Shown: in pieces, positions 15,666 through 22,948 of the stretch | Layout: the number at the start of each line of letters is the position of its first letter | Position numbering within the stretch: the first letter of the stretch is position 1 | Origin: Roseomonas acroporae | Lineage (GTDB): Bacteria > Pseudomonadota > Alphaproteobacteria > Acetobacterales > Acetobacteraceae | DNA length: 44,656 bases | Assembly: GCF_023223525.1 (NCBI RefSeq) | Contig: NZ_JALPRX010000118.1 | Location: 1-44,656, forward strand | Direction: 5' to 3' | Program-made: the position numbers and the translations under genes | The notes under the pieces: generated by a model | What the model saw: only the letters and a program-made list of their open reading frames with translations | The model's database searches: none | What the model was told of the DNA's origin: nothing

Positions 15666-17189
15666 ATGCCAGAAGCCAAGGGCCGCATCGTTGTCGCCGG
15701 GATCGAGACCACGCTTCCCGAATTCGAGAACCAGGTCGCCAGGGCCATGGCCGGTCTCGCGCGCCTCGGAGTCGGCGAGGGCAGCGCGGTGCTGCTGCTG
15801 CTGCGCAACGACACCGCCTTCCTCGTGGCGGCGCAGGCCGTCTCGCGCCTCGGCGCCTACCCGGTGCCGGCCAACTGGCACAACAAGCCGGACGAGATCG
15901 CGGTGATGCTGCGCGATTCCGGCGCCCGGTGCGCCGTGGCGCACGCGGATCTCGCGCGCTCCCACCTCGCGGGCAGCGAGGTGACGGTGGTGGCGGTCCG
16001 GCCGCCGGGCGCCACCGATGCCAGCGCCAAGCTGGAAGGGCCGGGCTGGATCGCCTGGGAAGCGCTGCTCGCCGGCAGCGAACCGCGGGAGGTGGCGCCG
16101 GTGCCGCAGCGTGGCGCCCTCATCTACACCTCCGGCACCACCAGCGCGCCCAAGGCGATCGACCGCGCGGCGATGACCCCGGCGCAGGCCGCGGCGATGG
16201 CGGAATCGCAGTGCCTGACCTACGGCTTCCGCCCGGGCATGAAGGCGCTGATCTGCGGCCCGCTCTACCATTCCATGACGATGTCCTACGCCTTCACCGC
16301 CATCCGGACCATGGGCGAGGACGGTGCGCTGTTCGTCGAGACTCGCTTCGACGAGCGGCGGCTGCTGGAACTCGTGGAGCGCGAGCGGATCACGCATCTG
16401 CTGATGGTGCCGGTGATGTTCATCCGCCTGCTGCGCCTCGACCCCGACGAGCGCGCCGCGCGCGACGTCTCCTCCATCGAGGCGGTGACGCATTCCGCGG
16501 CGCCGTGCAGCCGCGAGGTGAAGGAGGCGATGGTCGCCTGGTGGGGGCCGGTGCTGCGGGAATTCTACGGCGCCAGCGAGAGCGGGCCGGTGACGCTGCT
16601 CGCCGGCGAGGACTACCTGCGCAGGCCGGGATCGGTGGGGCGGGCCATGGCGGGCTGCACCGTCCGCGTCCTCGGCGAGGACGGGGCGCCGCTGCCGGCC
16701 GGCGAGACCGGCGAGATCGCGGTGCGCAACGGCTCCTACCCGGAATTCACCTACCGCCACCGGCCGGAGGAGCGGGCGAAGCTCGACCGCGACGGGCTGA
16801 TCGCCACCGGCGACATCGGCTGCCTCGACGAGGAAGGCTTCCTGTTCCTGCGCGACCGCAAGAAGGACATGATCATCACCGGCGGGGTGAACGTCTATCC
16901 GGCCGAGATCGAGGGCATCATCCTCGAACGGGCCGAGGTGCGCGACTGCGCCGTATTCGGCATCCCGGACGCGGAATTCGGCGAGTCCATGGCCGCCCAT
17001 ATCGAGCTCTGCGCCGGGGTCGATCCGGACATGGAGGCGATGCGCCGCCACCTCGCCGACCGGCTCGCCAAGTACAAGATCCCGAAGGTCATCCACTTCA
17101 CCGAAGGGCTGCCGCGCGACGACAACGGCAAGATCGCCAAGCGGCACCTCGCCGCGCCCTATTGGGCGGATCGGGGGCGCGGCCCGTGA
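15666..17189 (+). CDS. Acyl-CoA synthetase (AMP-forming)
   Basis: The 507-residue ANL-superfamily ligase converts a carboxylic acid to its CoA thioester through an acyl-adenylate. It has the phosphate loop IYTSGTTSAPK (153-163), aromatic/adenine loop YGASES (301-306), TGD (381-383), hinge RDRKKDMIITGG (396-407), GVNVYPAEIE (408-417) and catalytic Lys489 in PRDDNGKIAKR. The N-terminus is shorter than in acetyl-CoA synthetases and fits the medium-chain/aromatic acid group. Start ATG 15666 has GGGAGCAGGAAG upstream. The final TGA overlaps the next gene's GTG. Substrate not determinable. Confidence 0.93.
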   Translation: MPEAKGRIVVAGIETTLPEFENQVARAMAGLARLGVGEGSAVLLLLRNDTAFLVAAQAVSRLGAYPVPANWHNKPDEIAVMLRDSGARCAVAHADLARSHLAGSEVTVVAVRPPGATDASAKLEGPGWIAWEALLAGSEPREVAPVPQRGALIYTSGTTSAPKAIDRAAMTPAQAAAMAESQCLTYGFRPGMKALICGPLYHSMTMSYAFTAIRTMGEDGALFVETRFDERRLLELVERERITHLLMVPVMFIRLLRLDPDERAARDVSSIEAVTHSAAPCSREVKEAMVAWWGPVLREFYGASESGPVTLLAGEDYLRRPGSVGRAMAGCTVRVLGEDGAPLPAGETGEIAVRNGSYPEFTYRHRPEERAKLDRDGLIATGDIGCLDEEGFLFLRDRKKDMIITGGVNVYPAEIEGIILERAEVRDCAVFGIPDAEFGESMAAHIELCAGVDPDMEAMRRHLADRLAKYKIPKVIHFTEGLPRDDNGKIAKRHLAAPYWADRGRGP

Positions 17190-18370
17190 GGATGCTCGCC
17201 GACCGCGCCATCGCCGTGGTGGCCCATGGCGAGGTGCCGAACGCCAAGGGCTCCGGCCGCTCGGCGCTGGAGCTGGGTGCGGCGGCGATGCGCGACGCGC
17301 TGCGCCGCTCGGGCATCCGCCTGGACGAGATCGACGGCGTGCTCGCCACCACGCCGCTCTCGGAGGCGGGCGACCCGTTCTGGACCAACCTGCTGGTCGA
17401 GACGCTCGGCCTGTCGCCCACCTGGCTCCAGGCGATCGACCTCGGCGGCGCCTCGGCGATCGCGGGCGTGGCGCGCGCCGCGGCGGCGATCCATGCCGGC
17501 GCCTGCGAGACCGTGCTCTGCCTCTTCGCCGACGCGCCTTCCACCCGCTATCTCGGCCGGCAGGGCGGGCATCGCGCCGAGATCGCCGACCCGGCCGGCT
17601 GGGGCGGCCCGGTGACGGGCTTCGGCCTGCTGGCCAGCGTCTATGCCGACCGGTACGGCTGGCCGGAGGCGGCGCTGGCGCGGCTCGCCGTGCAGCAACG
17701 CGAGAATGCCGCCCGCAACCCGAATGCCTGCGCCGAGCTGGCCCGGCCGCTGACCGAGGAGGCCTACCGGCGCTCCCGCCCGATCGCCGATCCGCTGCGG
17801 CTGCTGGACTGCGTGATGCGCTGCGACGGCGCCAACGCCGTGATCGTCACCTCGACGGCGGCGGCGCGCCGGCGCGGCCTCGCGCGCGTGGCGCATCCCG
17901 TCGCCTATCGCGAGCTGACCAACCCCGATCCGCGCGGCGAGAGCGACGACCTGCTGGCCTCAGGCTTCTCCGTCGTCGGGCCGCGCGCGCTCGCCGATGC
18001 CGGCCTCGCGGCTTCCGACATCCGCATGCTCCAGGCCTATGACGACTTCACCATCGCGGTGCTGCTGCAACTGGAAGAGATCGGCTTCTGCGCACGGGGC
18101 GAGGCGGGGGCGTTCGTCCTCGCCAACGATCTTTCCCCGGCCGGGCGCCTGCCCGTGAACACCGGCGGCGGCCAGCTCTCGGCCGGCCAGTGCGGGTTGG
18201 CGGGCGGCGGCATCGGTCTGGTCGAGGCGGTGCGGCAGATCCTCGGCGAGGCCGGTCCGCGCCAGGTGGTGGCGCCGCGCAACGCGATGGTCACCGGCCT
18301 GGGCGTGGTGCCCTATGCCGGCAATTGGGGCACCAGCGCCGTGCTCATCCTCGAAGGGGGCAGCCCATGA
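17186..18370 (+). CDS. Thiolase-like protein without canonical Cys and His (lipid-transfer/SCP2-thiolase family)
   Basis: The 394-residue thiolase-fold protein starts at GTG 17186 (GTGA overlap) or ATG 17192. Fold markers: ALELGAAAMRDALRRSGI, DEIDGVLATTP, AIDLGGASAIAGVARAAAAI, HAGACETVLCLFAD, LQAYDDFTIAVLLQLEEIGF and NTGGGQLSAGQCGLAGGGIG. Where ordinary thiolases have the nucleophile Cys there is GGAS (88-91), and the GHP His motif reads GQC (334-336). It belongs to the divergent group whose members pair with DUF35 proteins; some, such as Ltp2 with ChsH2, act as retro-aldolases on acyl-CoAs. The next gene is DUF35, so a two-subunit aldolase- or lyase-type carbon-carbon cleaving enzyme is the best inference. 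Confidence 0.82.
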   Translation: MRMLADRAIAVVAHGEVPNAKGSGRSALELGAAAMRDALRRSGIRLDEIDGVLATTPLSEAGDPFWTNLLVETLGLSPTWLQAIDLGGASAIAGVARAAAAIHAGACETVLCLFADAPSTRYLGRQGGHRAEIADPAGWGGPVTGFGLLASVYADRYGWPEAALARLAVQQRENAARNPNACAELARPLTEEAYRRSRPIADPLRLLDCVMRCDGANAVIVTSTAAARRRGLARVAHPVAYRELTNPDPRGESDDLLASGFSVVGPRALADAGLAASDIRMLQAYDDFTIAVLLQLEEIGFCARGEAGAFVLANDLSPAGRLPVNTGGGQLSAGQCGLAGGGIGLVEAVRQILGEAGPRQVVAPRNAMVTGLGVVPYAGNWGTSAVLILEGGSP

Positions 18371-18795
18371 GCGACGGCGCCAGCACCGGCGGCCTCGACC
18401 TTCCCGAAGCCGGCTTCGACGCGGCGAAGGCGTTCTGGGCGCACCTCGCCGCCGGCGAGCTGCGGCTGCAATGCGATCCCGGCGCGGATCGCTGCCAGTT
18501 CTACCCGCGCCCGCTCAGCCTGTTCGCGCCGGACGGGGCGCTCGAATGGCGCGCCGTGCCGCGCACCGGCACGCTGCTGGCGCTGACCACGGTGCGGACG
18601 CCGACGCCGGGATTCCCGTTGCCGCCGCCCTACCGCGTCGGCCTGGTGCGCCTGGATGCCGGGCCGCGCCTGTTCGGCGTGGTCGAGGCGGAGGCGGCGC
18701 CCGCCCTCGGCAGCCGGGTGGAATTGGTGCCGCCCGAGGCGGCGGAGGGCGTGCCGCCGCTGCGCTTCCGGCCGGTCGGGGCGGCCGGCGCATGA
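18367..18795 (+). CDS. DUF35 OB-fold protein, partner of the thiolase-like subunit
   Basis: The 142-residue protein starts with an ATGA overlap on the thiolase-like gene. The N-terminal helix (DAAKAFWAHLAAGELRLQC) and rubredoxin-like stretch hold only Cys36 and Cys43 and lack the second CxxC pair, so zinc may be lost. The OB-fold follows (LEWRAVPRTGTLLALTTVRT, YRVGLVRLDAGPRLFGVVEA, LGSRVELVPPEA). DUF35 proteins bind the acyl-CoA and complete the active site of thiolase-like partners. One-base-step overlaps on both sides imply stoichiometric translation with both neighbours. Confidence 0.85.
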   Translation: MSDGASTGGLDLPEAGFDAAKAFWAHLAAGELRLQCDPGADRCQFYPRPLSLFAPDGALEWRAVPRTGTLLALTTVRTPTPGFPLPPPYRVGLVRLDAGPRLFGVVEAEAAPALGSRVELVPPEAAEGVPPLRFRPVGAAGA

Positions 18796-19967
18796 GCGCC
18801 CCGGCCGGGCCGGACACCCAGGCCGCCGCCGCCCCCGCCGGCACCGCGCCGGGCGGGCCGCTCGCCGGGCTGCGCGTGGTGGAATTCGCCGGGCTCGGCC
18901 CCGGCCCCTTCGCCTGCATGCTGCTGGCGGACATGGGCGCCGACGTGCTCACCGTCATGCGGCCCGGCGAGCGGCTGCCCGGCCCCGGCTCGATCCTCGG
19001 CCGGGGCCGCCGGGTGGTCCGGCTCGACCTGAAGTCGGAGGCGGACCGGGCCGCCGTGCTCGCCCTGTGCGACCGCGCGGACGTGCTGGTGGAGGGCTTC
19101 CGGCCCGGCGTGATGGAGCGGCTCGGCCTCGGGCCGGAGGCGCTGGCGCGGCGCAACCCGCGCCTCGTCTACGGCCGCATCACCGGCTGGGGGCAGGACG
19201 GGCCGTTGGCGCCGCGCGCCGGCCACGACATCAACTTCATCGCCCTGGCCGGCGCGCTGCACGCGATCGGCCCGGCGGAGGGGCCGCCGGTGCCGCCGCT
19301 GAACCTGCTGGGCGACTATGCGGGCGGCAGCCTCTATCTCGTCTGCGGCGTGCTGGCGGCCCTGCTCGAACGGCAGCGCTCGGGGCGCGGGCAGACGGTC
19401 GATGCCGCCATGGTGGACGGCGTGCTGTCGCTCATGAGCGGCATCCTCGGCATGGCCCGGACGGGCCGCTTCAGCGAGGCGCGCGGCACCAACCTCCTCG
19501 ATGGCGGCGCGCCCTTCTACGCCGTGTACCGGACCGCCGATGGCGGCCATGTCAGCATCGGCGCGCTGGAACCCGCCTTCTTCGACATCCTCTGCGACCG
19601 GCTCGACCTGCCGGCGCCGCTGCGCGCGGCGCAGCGGGACCGGGCCGCCTGGCCCGCGCTGCACGCCGCCTTCACCCGGATCTTCGCGGCACGCCGCCGC
19701 GACGAATGGGAGGCGCTGCTGGGCGACGTCGATGCCTGCTTCGCGCCGGTGCTGCCGCTCTCCGAGGTGGAGGCGCACCCGCACCACCGCGCGCGCGGCG
19801 CCTTCGTCACGGTCGGGGAGAGCCGGCAGCCGGCGCCGGCACCGCGCTTCGGCCGCACGCCCTCGGGCACTCCCGCCGCCGCGCCGGCCCTGCCGGTGGC
19901 GCCGGAGGCGGCCCTCGCCGCCTGGGATGCCGCCGCGCCGCCGGAACCGGCCGGCGGCCGGGACTGA
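18792..19967 (+). CDS. CaiB/BaiF-family protein, alpha-methylacyl-CoA racemase-like
   Basis: The 391-residue protein starts with ATGA overlapping the DUF35 stop. It belongs to the family III CoA-transferase fold but has the racemase signature: RAGHDINFIALAGALHAIG with His145-Asp146, LNLLGDYAGGSLYLVCGVLA with Asp175, then GRGQTVDAAMVDG. In the racemases, His and Asp at these places exchange the alpha-proton of 2-methylacyl-CoA. ADMGADVLTVMRPG and GFRPGVMERLGLGPEAL are general family motifs. A CoA-transferase role cannot be excluded. If it is a racemase, the operon's substrate is a 2-methyl-branched acyl-CoA. The last gene of the operon, it ends 110 bp before a convergent gene. Confidence 0.85.
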   Translation: MSAPAGPDTQAAAAPAGTAPGGPLAGLRVVEFAGLGPGPFACMLLADMGADVLTVMRPGERLPGPGSILGRGRRVVRLDLKSEADRAAVLALCDRADVLVEGFRPGVMERLGLGPEALARRNPRLVYGRITGWGQDGPLAPRAGHDINFIALAGALHAIGPAEGPPVPPLNLLGDYAGGSLYLVCGVLAALLERQRSGRGQTVDAAMVDGVLSLMSGILGMARTGRFSEARGTNLLDGGAPFYAVYRTADGGHVSIGALEPAFFDILCDRLDLPAPLRAAQRDRAAWPALHAAFTRIFAARRRDEWEALLGDVDACFAPVLPLSEVEAHPHHRARGAFVTVGESRQPAPAPRFGRTPSGTPAAAPALPVAPEAALAAWDAAAPPEPAGGRD

Positions 19968-20076
19968 AAGGACCCGGGCGATGGCCGCGCCACGGCGGAA
20001 TCCGCTCCGGCCGGCACCGGGTGGCGCCCCGGCCAACCGGTCCCGGCGCGGCGTCACGTCCCGGCGCCGCGCCGCA

Positions 20077-20790
20077 CTACGCGCCGTGCCAGTCGACGAC
20101 CTCGGCGAGCGGCGCCCGGTCGGTGCGGAAGGCGTTGGCGGGATGCGCCGTGTCCTCGTAGCCGAAGGAGATGCCGCACAGCACCTGCCGCCCCTCCGGG
20201 ATGCCCAGCCGCGCGCGGAGGATGGGCGCGTACATCGCCAGCGAGGCCTGCGCGATGCTCGCCACGCCCAGCGCCTGCGCCGCCAGCATGAAGCCGGTGA
20301 CGTAGGCCCCGCAATCGACCGCGCCGTAGGGGCCGAGCGCCGCCTCGGTGGTGACGATCGCGACGTGCGGCGCGCCGAAGAAGCGGAAATTCTCCAGCGC
20401 CTGCCGGCGCGAGGCCTCCCGGTCGCCGGCCGCCACGCCGGTCGCGGCGTAGAGCTGCAGGCCGGAGACGCGGCGCCGGTCCCGGTAGACGCCGAGATAC
20501 TCCTGCGGGAACGCGATGTCGGGCGCGGGCGCGCCGGCGCGCGCCGCCTGGAGCACCGCCTCGCGCAGTTCCTCCGTCGCGGCGCCGCCCGTCACGTGGA
20601 CCCGCCAGGGCTGGGTGTTGCACCAGGAGGGCGTGAGCTGCGCGACCGCGAGGATGCGCTCGATCACGTCGCGCGGCACGGCATCGGGCCGGTAGCCGCG
20701 GCAGCTGTGGCGCGTGCGCAGGAGCGCTTCCAGCGCCCCGATGGCATCCATCTCCGGCGCCGTGCCGGTCGGTGCCTCACCATCCATCAT
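20077..20790 (-). CDS. Nitroreductase-family flavoprotein
   Basis: The 237-residue FMN-dependent oxidoreductase carries RHSCRGYRPDAVP (FMN phosphate-binding Arg/Ser), LTPSWCNTQPWRVHVTGG (FMN ring contact), a middle helix with FFGAPHVAIVTTE, and CGAYVTGFMLAAQALGVASI near the dimer interface. The C-terminal CGISFGYEDTAHPANAFRTD is the closing FMN strand of this family. Such enzymes reduce nitroaromatics, quinones or enones; the substrate is unknown. It lies on the minus strand, converging on the acyl-CoA operon, and is preceded by the alpha/beta hydrolase gene on the same strand after about 90 bp. Confidence 0.9.
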   Translation of the reverse strand: MMDGEAPTGTAPEMDAIGALEALLRTRHSCRGYRPDAVPRDVIERILAVAQLTPSWCNTQPWRVHVTGGAATEELREAVLQAARAGAPAPDIAFPQEYLGVYRDRRRVSGLQLYAATGVAAGDREASRRQALENFRFFGAPHVAIVTTEAALGPYGAVDCGAYVTGFMLAAQALGVASIAQASLAMYAPILRARLGIPEGRQVLCGISFGYEDTAHPANAFRTDRAPLAEVVDWHGA

Positions 20791-20880
20791 CCCGTCCTCC
20801 CTGTTTCCGGCAATGCCCGTCCTCCGATCCCCGTGACGACGGGCGGCCGCCGCCCCGCCGGGGCCCGGCCACGGTGCCGC

Positions 20881-21633
20881 TCAGCCCGGCGCCAGGAAGC
20901 CCGCGAGATGCGAGGCGAGGATCAGCGGGCATTCGTTCGCGGGATAGTGGCCGCTGTCCGGCATGACGACGAGCCGCGCGTTCGGCAGCGTCGCGAGCCA
21001 GGTGGCGCGGGCCACCGCCTCCGTGATGCCGGGATCGTGCGCGCCGAGGATCACCAGCGTCTCCGCCGTGACGTCGGCCGCCTCCCGCGCGAAATCCTCC
21101 AGCGCCCAGGATTCGAAGTAGGCGGCGAAGGCGTCCGGATCGCTGATGCGCATCGAGTGCTCGGCCACGCGCCGGCTCCAGACCGGCGGCAGGCGGCCGC
21201 CCGTCGTGTTGGCGACGATGCCCTGGCGCACGCCGACCACGTCCCTCGCCTTGCGGAACAGGCCGAGCCGCTGCTCGTCGAAGGGCGAGCGGCCGGCCCA
21301 GACGGGGGCGATGCCGCAGAGCTTCCCGACGCGCCCCGGCGCCTCGACCGCCACGCGCAGCGCCGCCTTGCCGCCCATGGAGTGGCCGACGACGTCGAAC
21401 CGCTCCCAGCCGAGTTCGTCGGCCAGCGCCACCGCGTCGCGCGCGATCGTCGCGACGTCGTAGGGGCCGGCCTCCCCCTTGCGCTCGCCGTAGCCGCGGA
21501 ATTCGAGGCAGGCGAGGCTGAAGACGTCCGGATCGATGGCGGCCAGCATCGCGTCGAAATCGTGCGCGTCGCCGAACCAGCCATGGATCAGCACGGCGCG
21601 AACAGGCCCGTTGCCGTACCGGTATGCTTCCAT
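20881..21633 (-). CDS. Alpha/beta-fold hydrolase
   Basis: The 250-residue hydrolase starts at ATG 21633 (MEAYRYGNGPVRAVLIHGWF), with GGTGGAGC upstream; longer frames to 21726 lack a ribosome binding site. It has the oxyanion loop HGW (17-19), nucleophile elbow GHSMGGKAAL with Ser85, acid Asp200 (LGAHDPG) and His229 (DSGHYP), a complete triad. It has no signal peptide, so it is cytoplasmic. The size and motifs fit small ester, lactone or ring-fission-product hydrolases. It is divergent from the AraC regulator at 21770, so AraC may control it. Confidence 0.9.
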   Translation of the reverse strand: MEAYRYGNGPVRAVLIHGWFGDAHDFDAMLAAIDPDVFSLACLEFRGYGERKGEAGPYDVATIARDAVALADELGWERFDVVGHSMGGKAALRVAVEAPGRVGKLCGIAPVWAGRSPFDEQRLGLFRKARDVVGVRQGIVANTTGGRLPPVWSRRVAEHSMRISDPDAFAAYFESWALEDFAREAADVTAETLVILGAHDPGITEAVARATWLATLPNARLVVMPDSGHYPANECPLILASHLAGFLAPG

Positions 21634-21769
21634 CCCGCTTGCTCCACCTCGCATCGCCCGGCCATCGAACGGGCCGCGCGGAAGACTAGGCAGGCAAGCG
21701 GCGGGCGGGCTGCGCCGGCACGGCACCGCGTCTGTGCGTGGAAGGAAGAAAAGCAGGGAGGATGACGGT

Positions 21770-22702
21770 ATGCGGCAGCCAGGGGGCCGGAACTACTGCC
21801 TGAAGGGTCTCTCCTCGGAGATCCTGTCCTCGATCTTCGTGCCGCTCGAGATGCGCGGCGCGGCCGCGGTCGAGGGGCGCTACCACGTCACGGAGCTGGA
21901 TTCGCTGCGCTTCATCCGCGCCCGCAGCCGTGGCGACCGGTACGAGGCGCGGCGGCGGCAGGACCACATCGCCGCCGGCGCGGACGGCCACTGCTTCGTC
22001 TGCCTGCCGCTGAGCCGCCCGACGCTGCTGCGCCAGGACGGCGCGAGCTGCCTGCTCGAACCCGGCGATCTCGGCCTCGTCGATTCACGGCGGGAATACA
22101 GCGTCGAGGTGCCGGCCGGCAGCGACACGCTGTGGCTGCGGCTCGACACGGCCCGGCTCGCCGGCCGCTTCCGAACGTCGCCGGCGATCTTCGCGCGTCG
22201 GATCGACGGCAAGGCCGGCATCGGCCGGCTCGCCGCCGGCTTCCTGCGTTCCGCGGTACGGCAGGAAGGCGAGGTGCCGGTGTCGTCCCGGACCCTGGTC
22301 GCCACCGTGGCGACCGACCTGCTGGCCGAGGCGGCGGCCACGCTGCTCCAGGACCGGCCGTTCCGCTCCGGCAGCCAGCGCAGCTTCGACCGCGCCTGCC
22401 TGCACATCGACCGGCATGCCGACGACCCCGAGCTCTCGCCGGCTTCCATCGCCCGCGCGCTCGGCATCGGCCCGCGCTACCTCAGCCAGCTCTTCGCCGA
22501 TCGTGGCGAGACGGTGATGGGGCGCGTGCAGCGGCGGCGGCTGGAGCTGTGCCGGGCGCGGCTGGAGCGGGAGGTGTGGCGCCCGGGGCTGATCACCGAA
22601 TTCGCCTATGCCGCCGGCTTCGGCAACGTCTCCAGCTTCAACCGGGCCTTCAAGGCGGCCTTCGACCGGACGCCAAGGGAGGTGACGCTGCCCCAGCCTT
22701 GA
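21770..22702 (+). CDS. AraC-family transcriptional regulator
   Basis: The 310-residue regulator starts at ATG 21770 with CAGGGAGG upstream. The N-terminal part (about 15-190) looks like the cupin-like AraC-binding-2 domain (RYHVTELDSLRFIRARSRG, DHIAAGADGHCFVCLPLSRP, LEPGDLGLVDSRREYSVEVP). The C-terminal 100 residues carry two helix-turn-helices: LSPASIARALGIGPRYLSQL and ITEFAYAAGFGNVSSFNRAF, followed by FDRTPREV, typical of AraC/XylS. It is placed between a divergent hydrolase gene and the monooxygenase operon and probably activates one or both. Confidence 0.9.
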   Translation: MRQPGGRNYCLKGLSSEILSSIFVPLEMRGAAAVEGRYHVTELDSLRFIRARSRGDRYEARRRQDHIAAGADGHCFVCLPLSRPTLLRQDGASCLLEPGDLGLVDSRREYSVEVPAGSDTLWLRLDTARLAGRFRTSPAIFARRIDGKAGIGRLAAGFLRSAVRQEGEVPVSSRTLVATVATDLLAEAAATLLQDRPFRSGSQRSFDRACLHIDRHADDPELSPASIARALGIGPRYLSQLFADRGETVMGRVQRRRLELCRARLEREVWRPGLITEFAYAAGFGNVSSFNRAFKAAFDRTPREVTLPQP

Positions 22703-22706
22703 GAGT

Positions 22707-22778
22707 TTGCGAAGAATGCCCGTCGGCGTCGATGCCGACCGAGAAGGACGAACCTTTTCAACGGGCATTCCTTCGCAA
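22707..22778. repeat. Imperfect 17/18-bp inverted repeat around a nested hairpin
   Basis: TTGCGAAGAATGCCCGT (22707-22723) is matched by ACGGGCATTCCTTCGCAA (22761-22778), complementary except for one extra base. Inside lies a smaller stem CGGC-GTCGAT-GCCG (22724-22737). It starts 5 bp after the AraC stop codon. It may act as a processing or termination hairpin, or be a small non-autonomous repeat. There is no T-run, so it is not a classical Rho-independent terminator. Confidence 0.6.
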
Positions 22779-22948
22779 GTTCGATTTCTTCACACACTCT
22801 GACCGGGCGGCACGCATTCCCGGCGCACCCTGTCCGCGCAGCCCCGGTGCCGTCTGCGCAAAGACACGGCCCGCCCCATCGTCCGACCATGCCGCCGCGC
22901 CGCCGGCCGCTGGCGGCGGACGAAGCACAAGGAGGGGAGGGAAGGCCG

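Noticed and set aside
14634-17147. An 837-codon minus-strand open frame antisense to the acyl-CoA operon
   Set aside because: It is low-complexity His/Arg/Gly/Asp-rich translation opposite well-supported genes, as usual in very GC-rich DNA with few stop codons.
15038-18370. A 1110-codon plus-strand open frame
   Set aside because: Only the last 394 codons (from 17186) are a real thiolase-like protein. The upstream part runs out of frame through the Bug receptor and CoA ligase genes and is Arg/Pro/Gly-rich shadow sequence.
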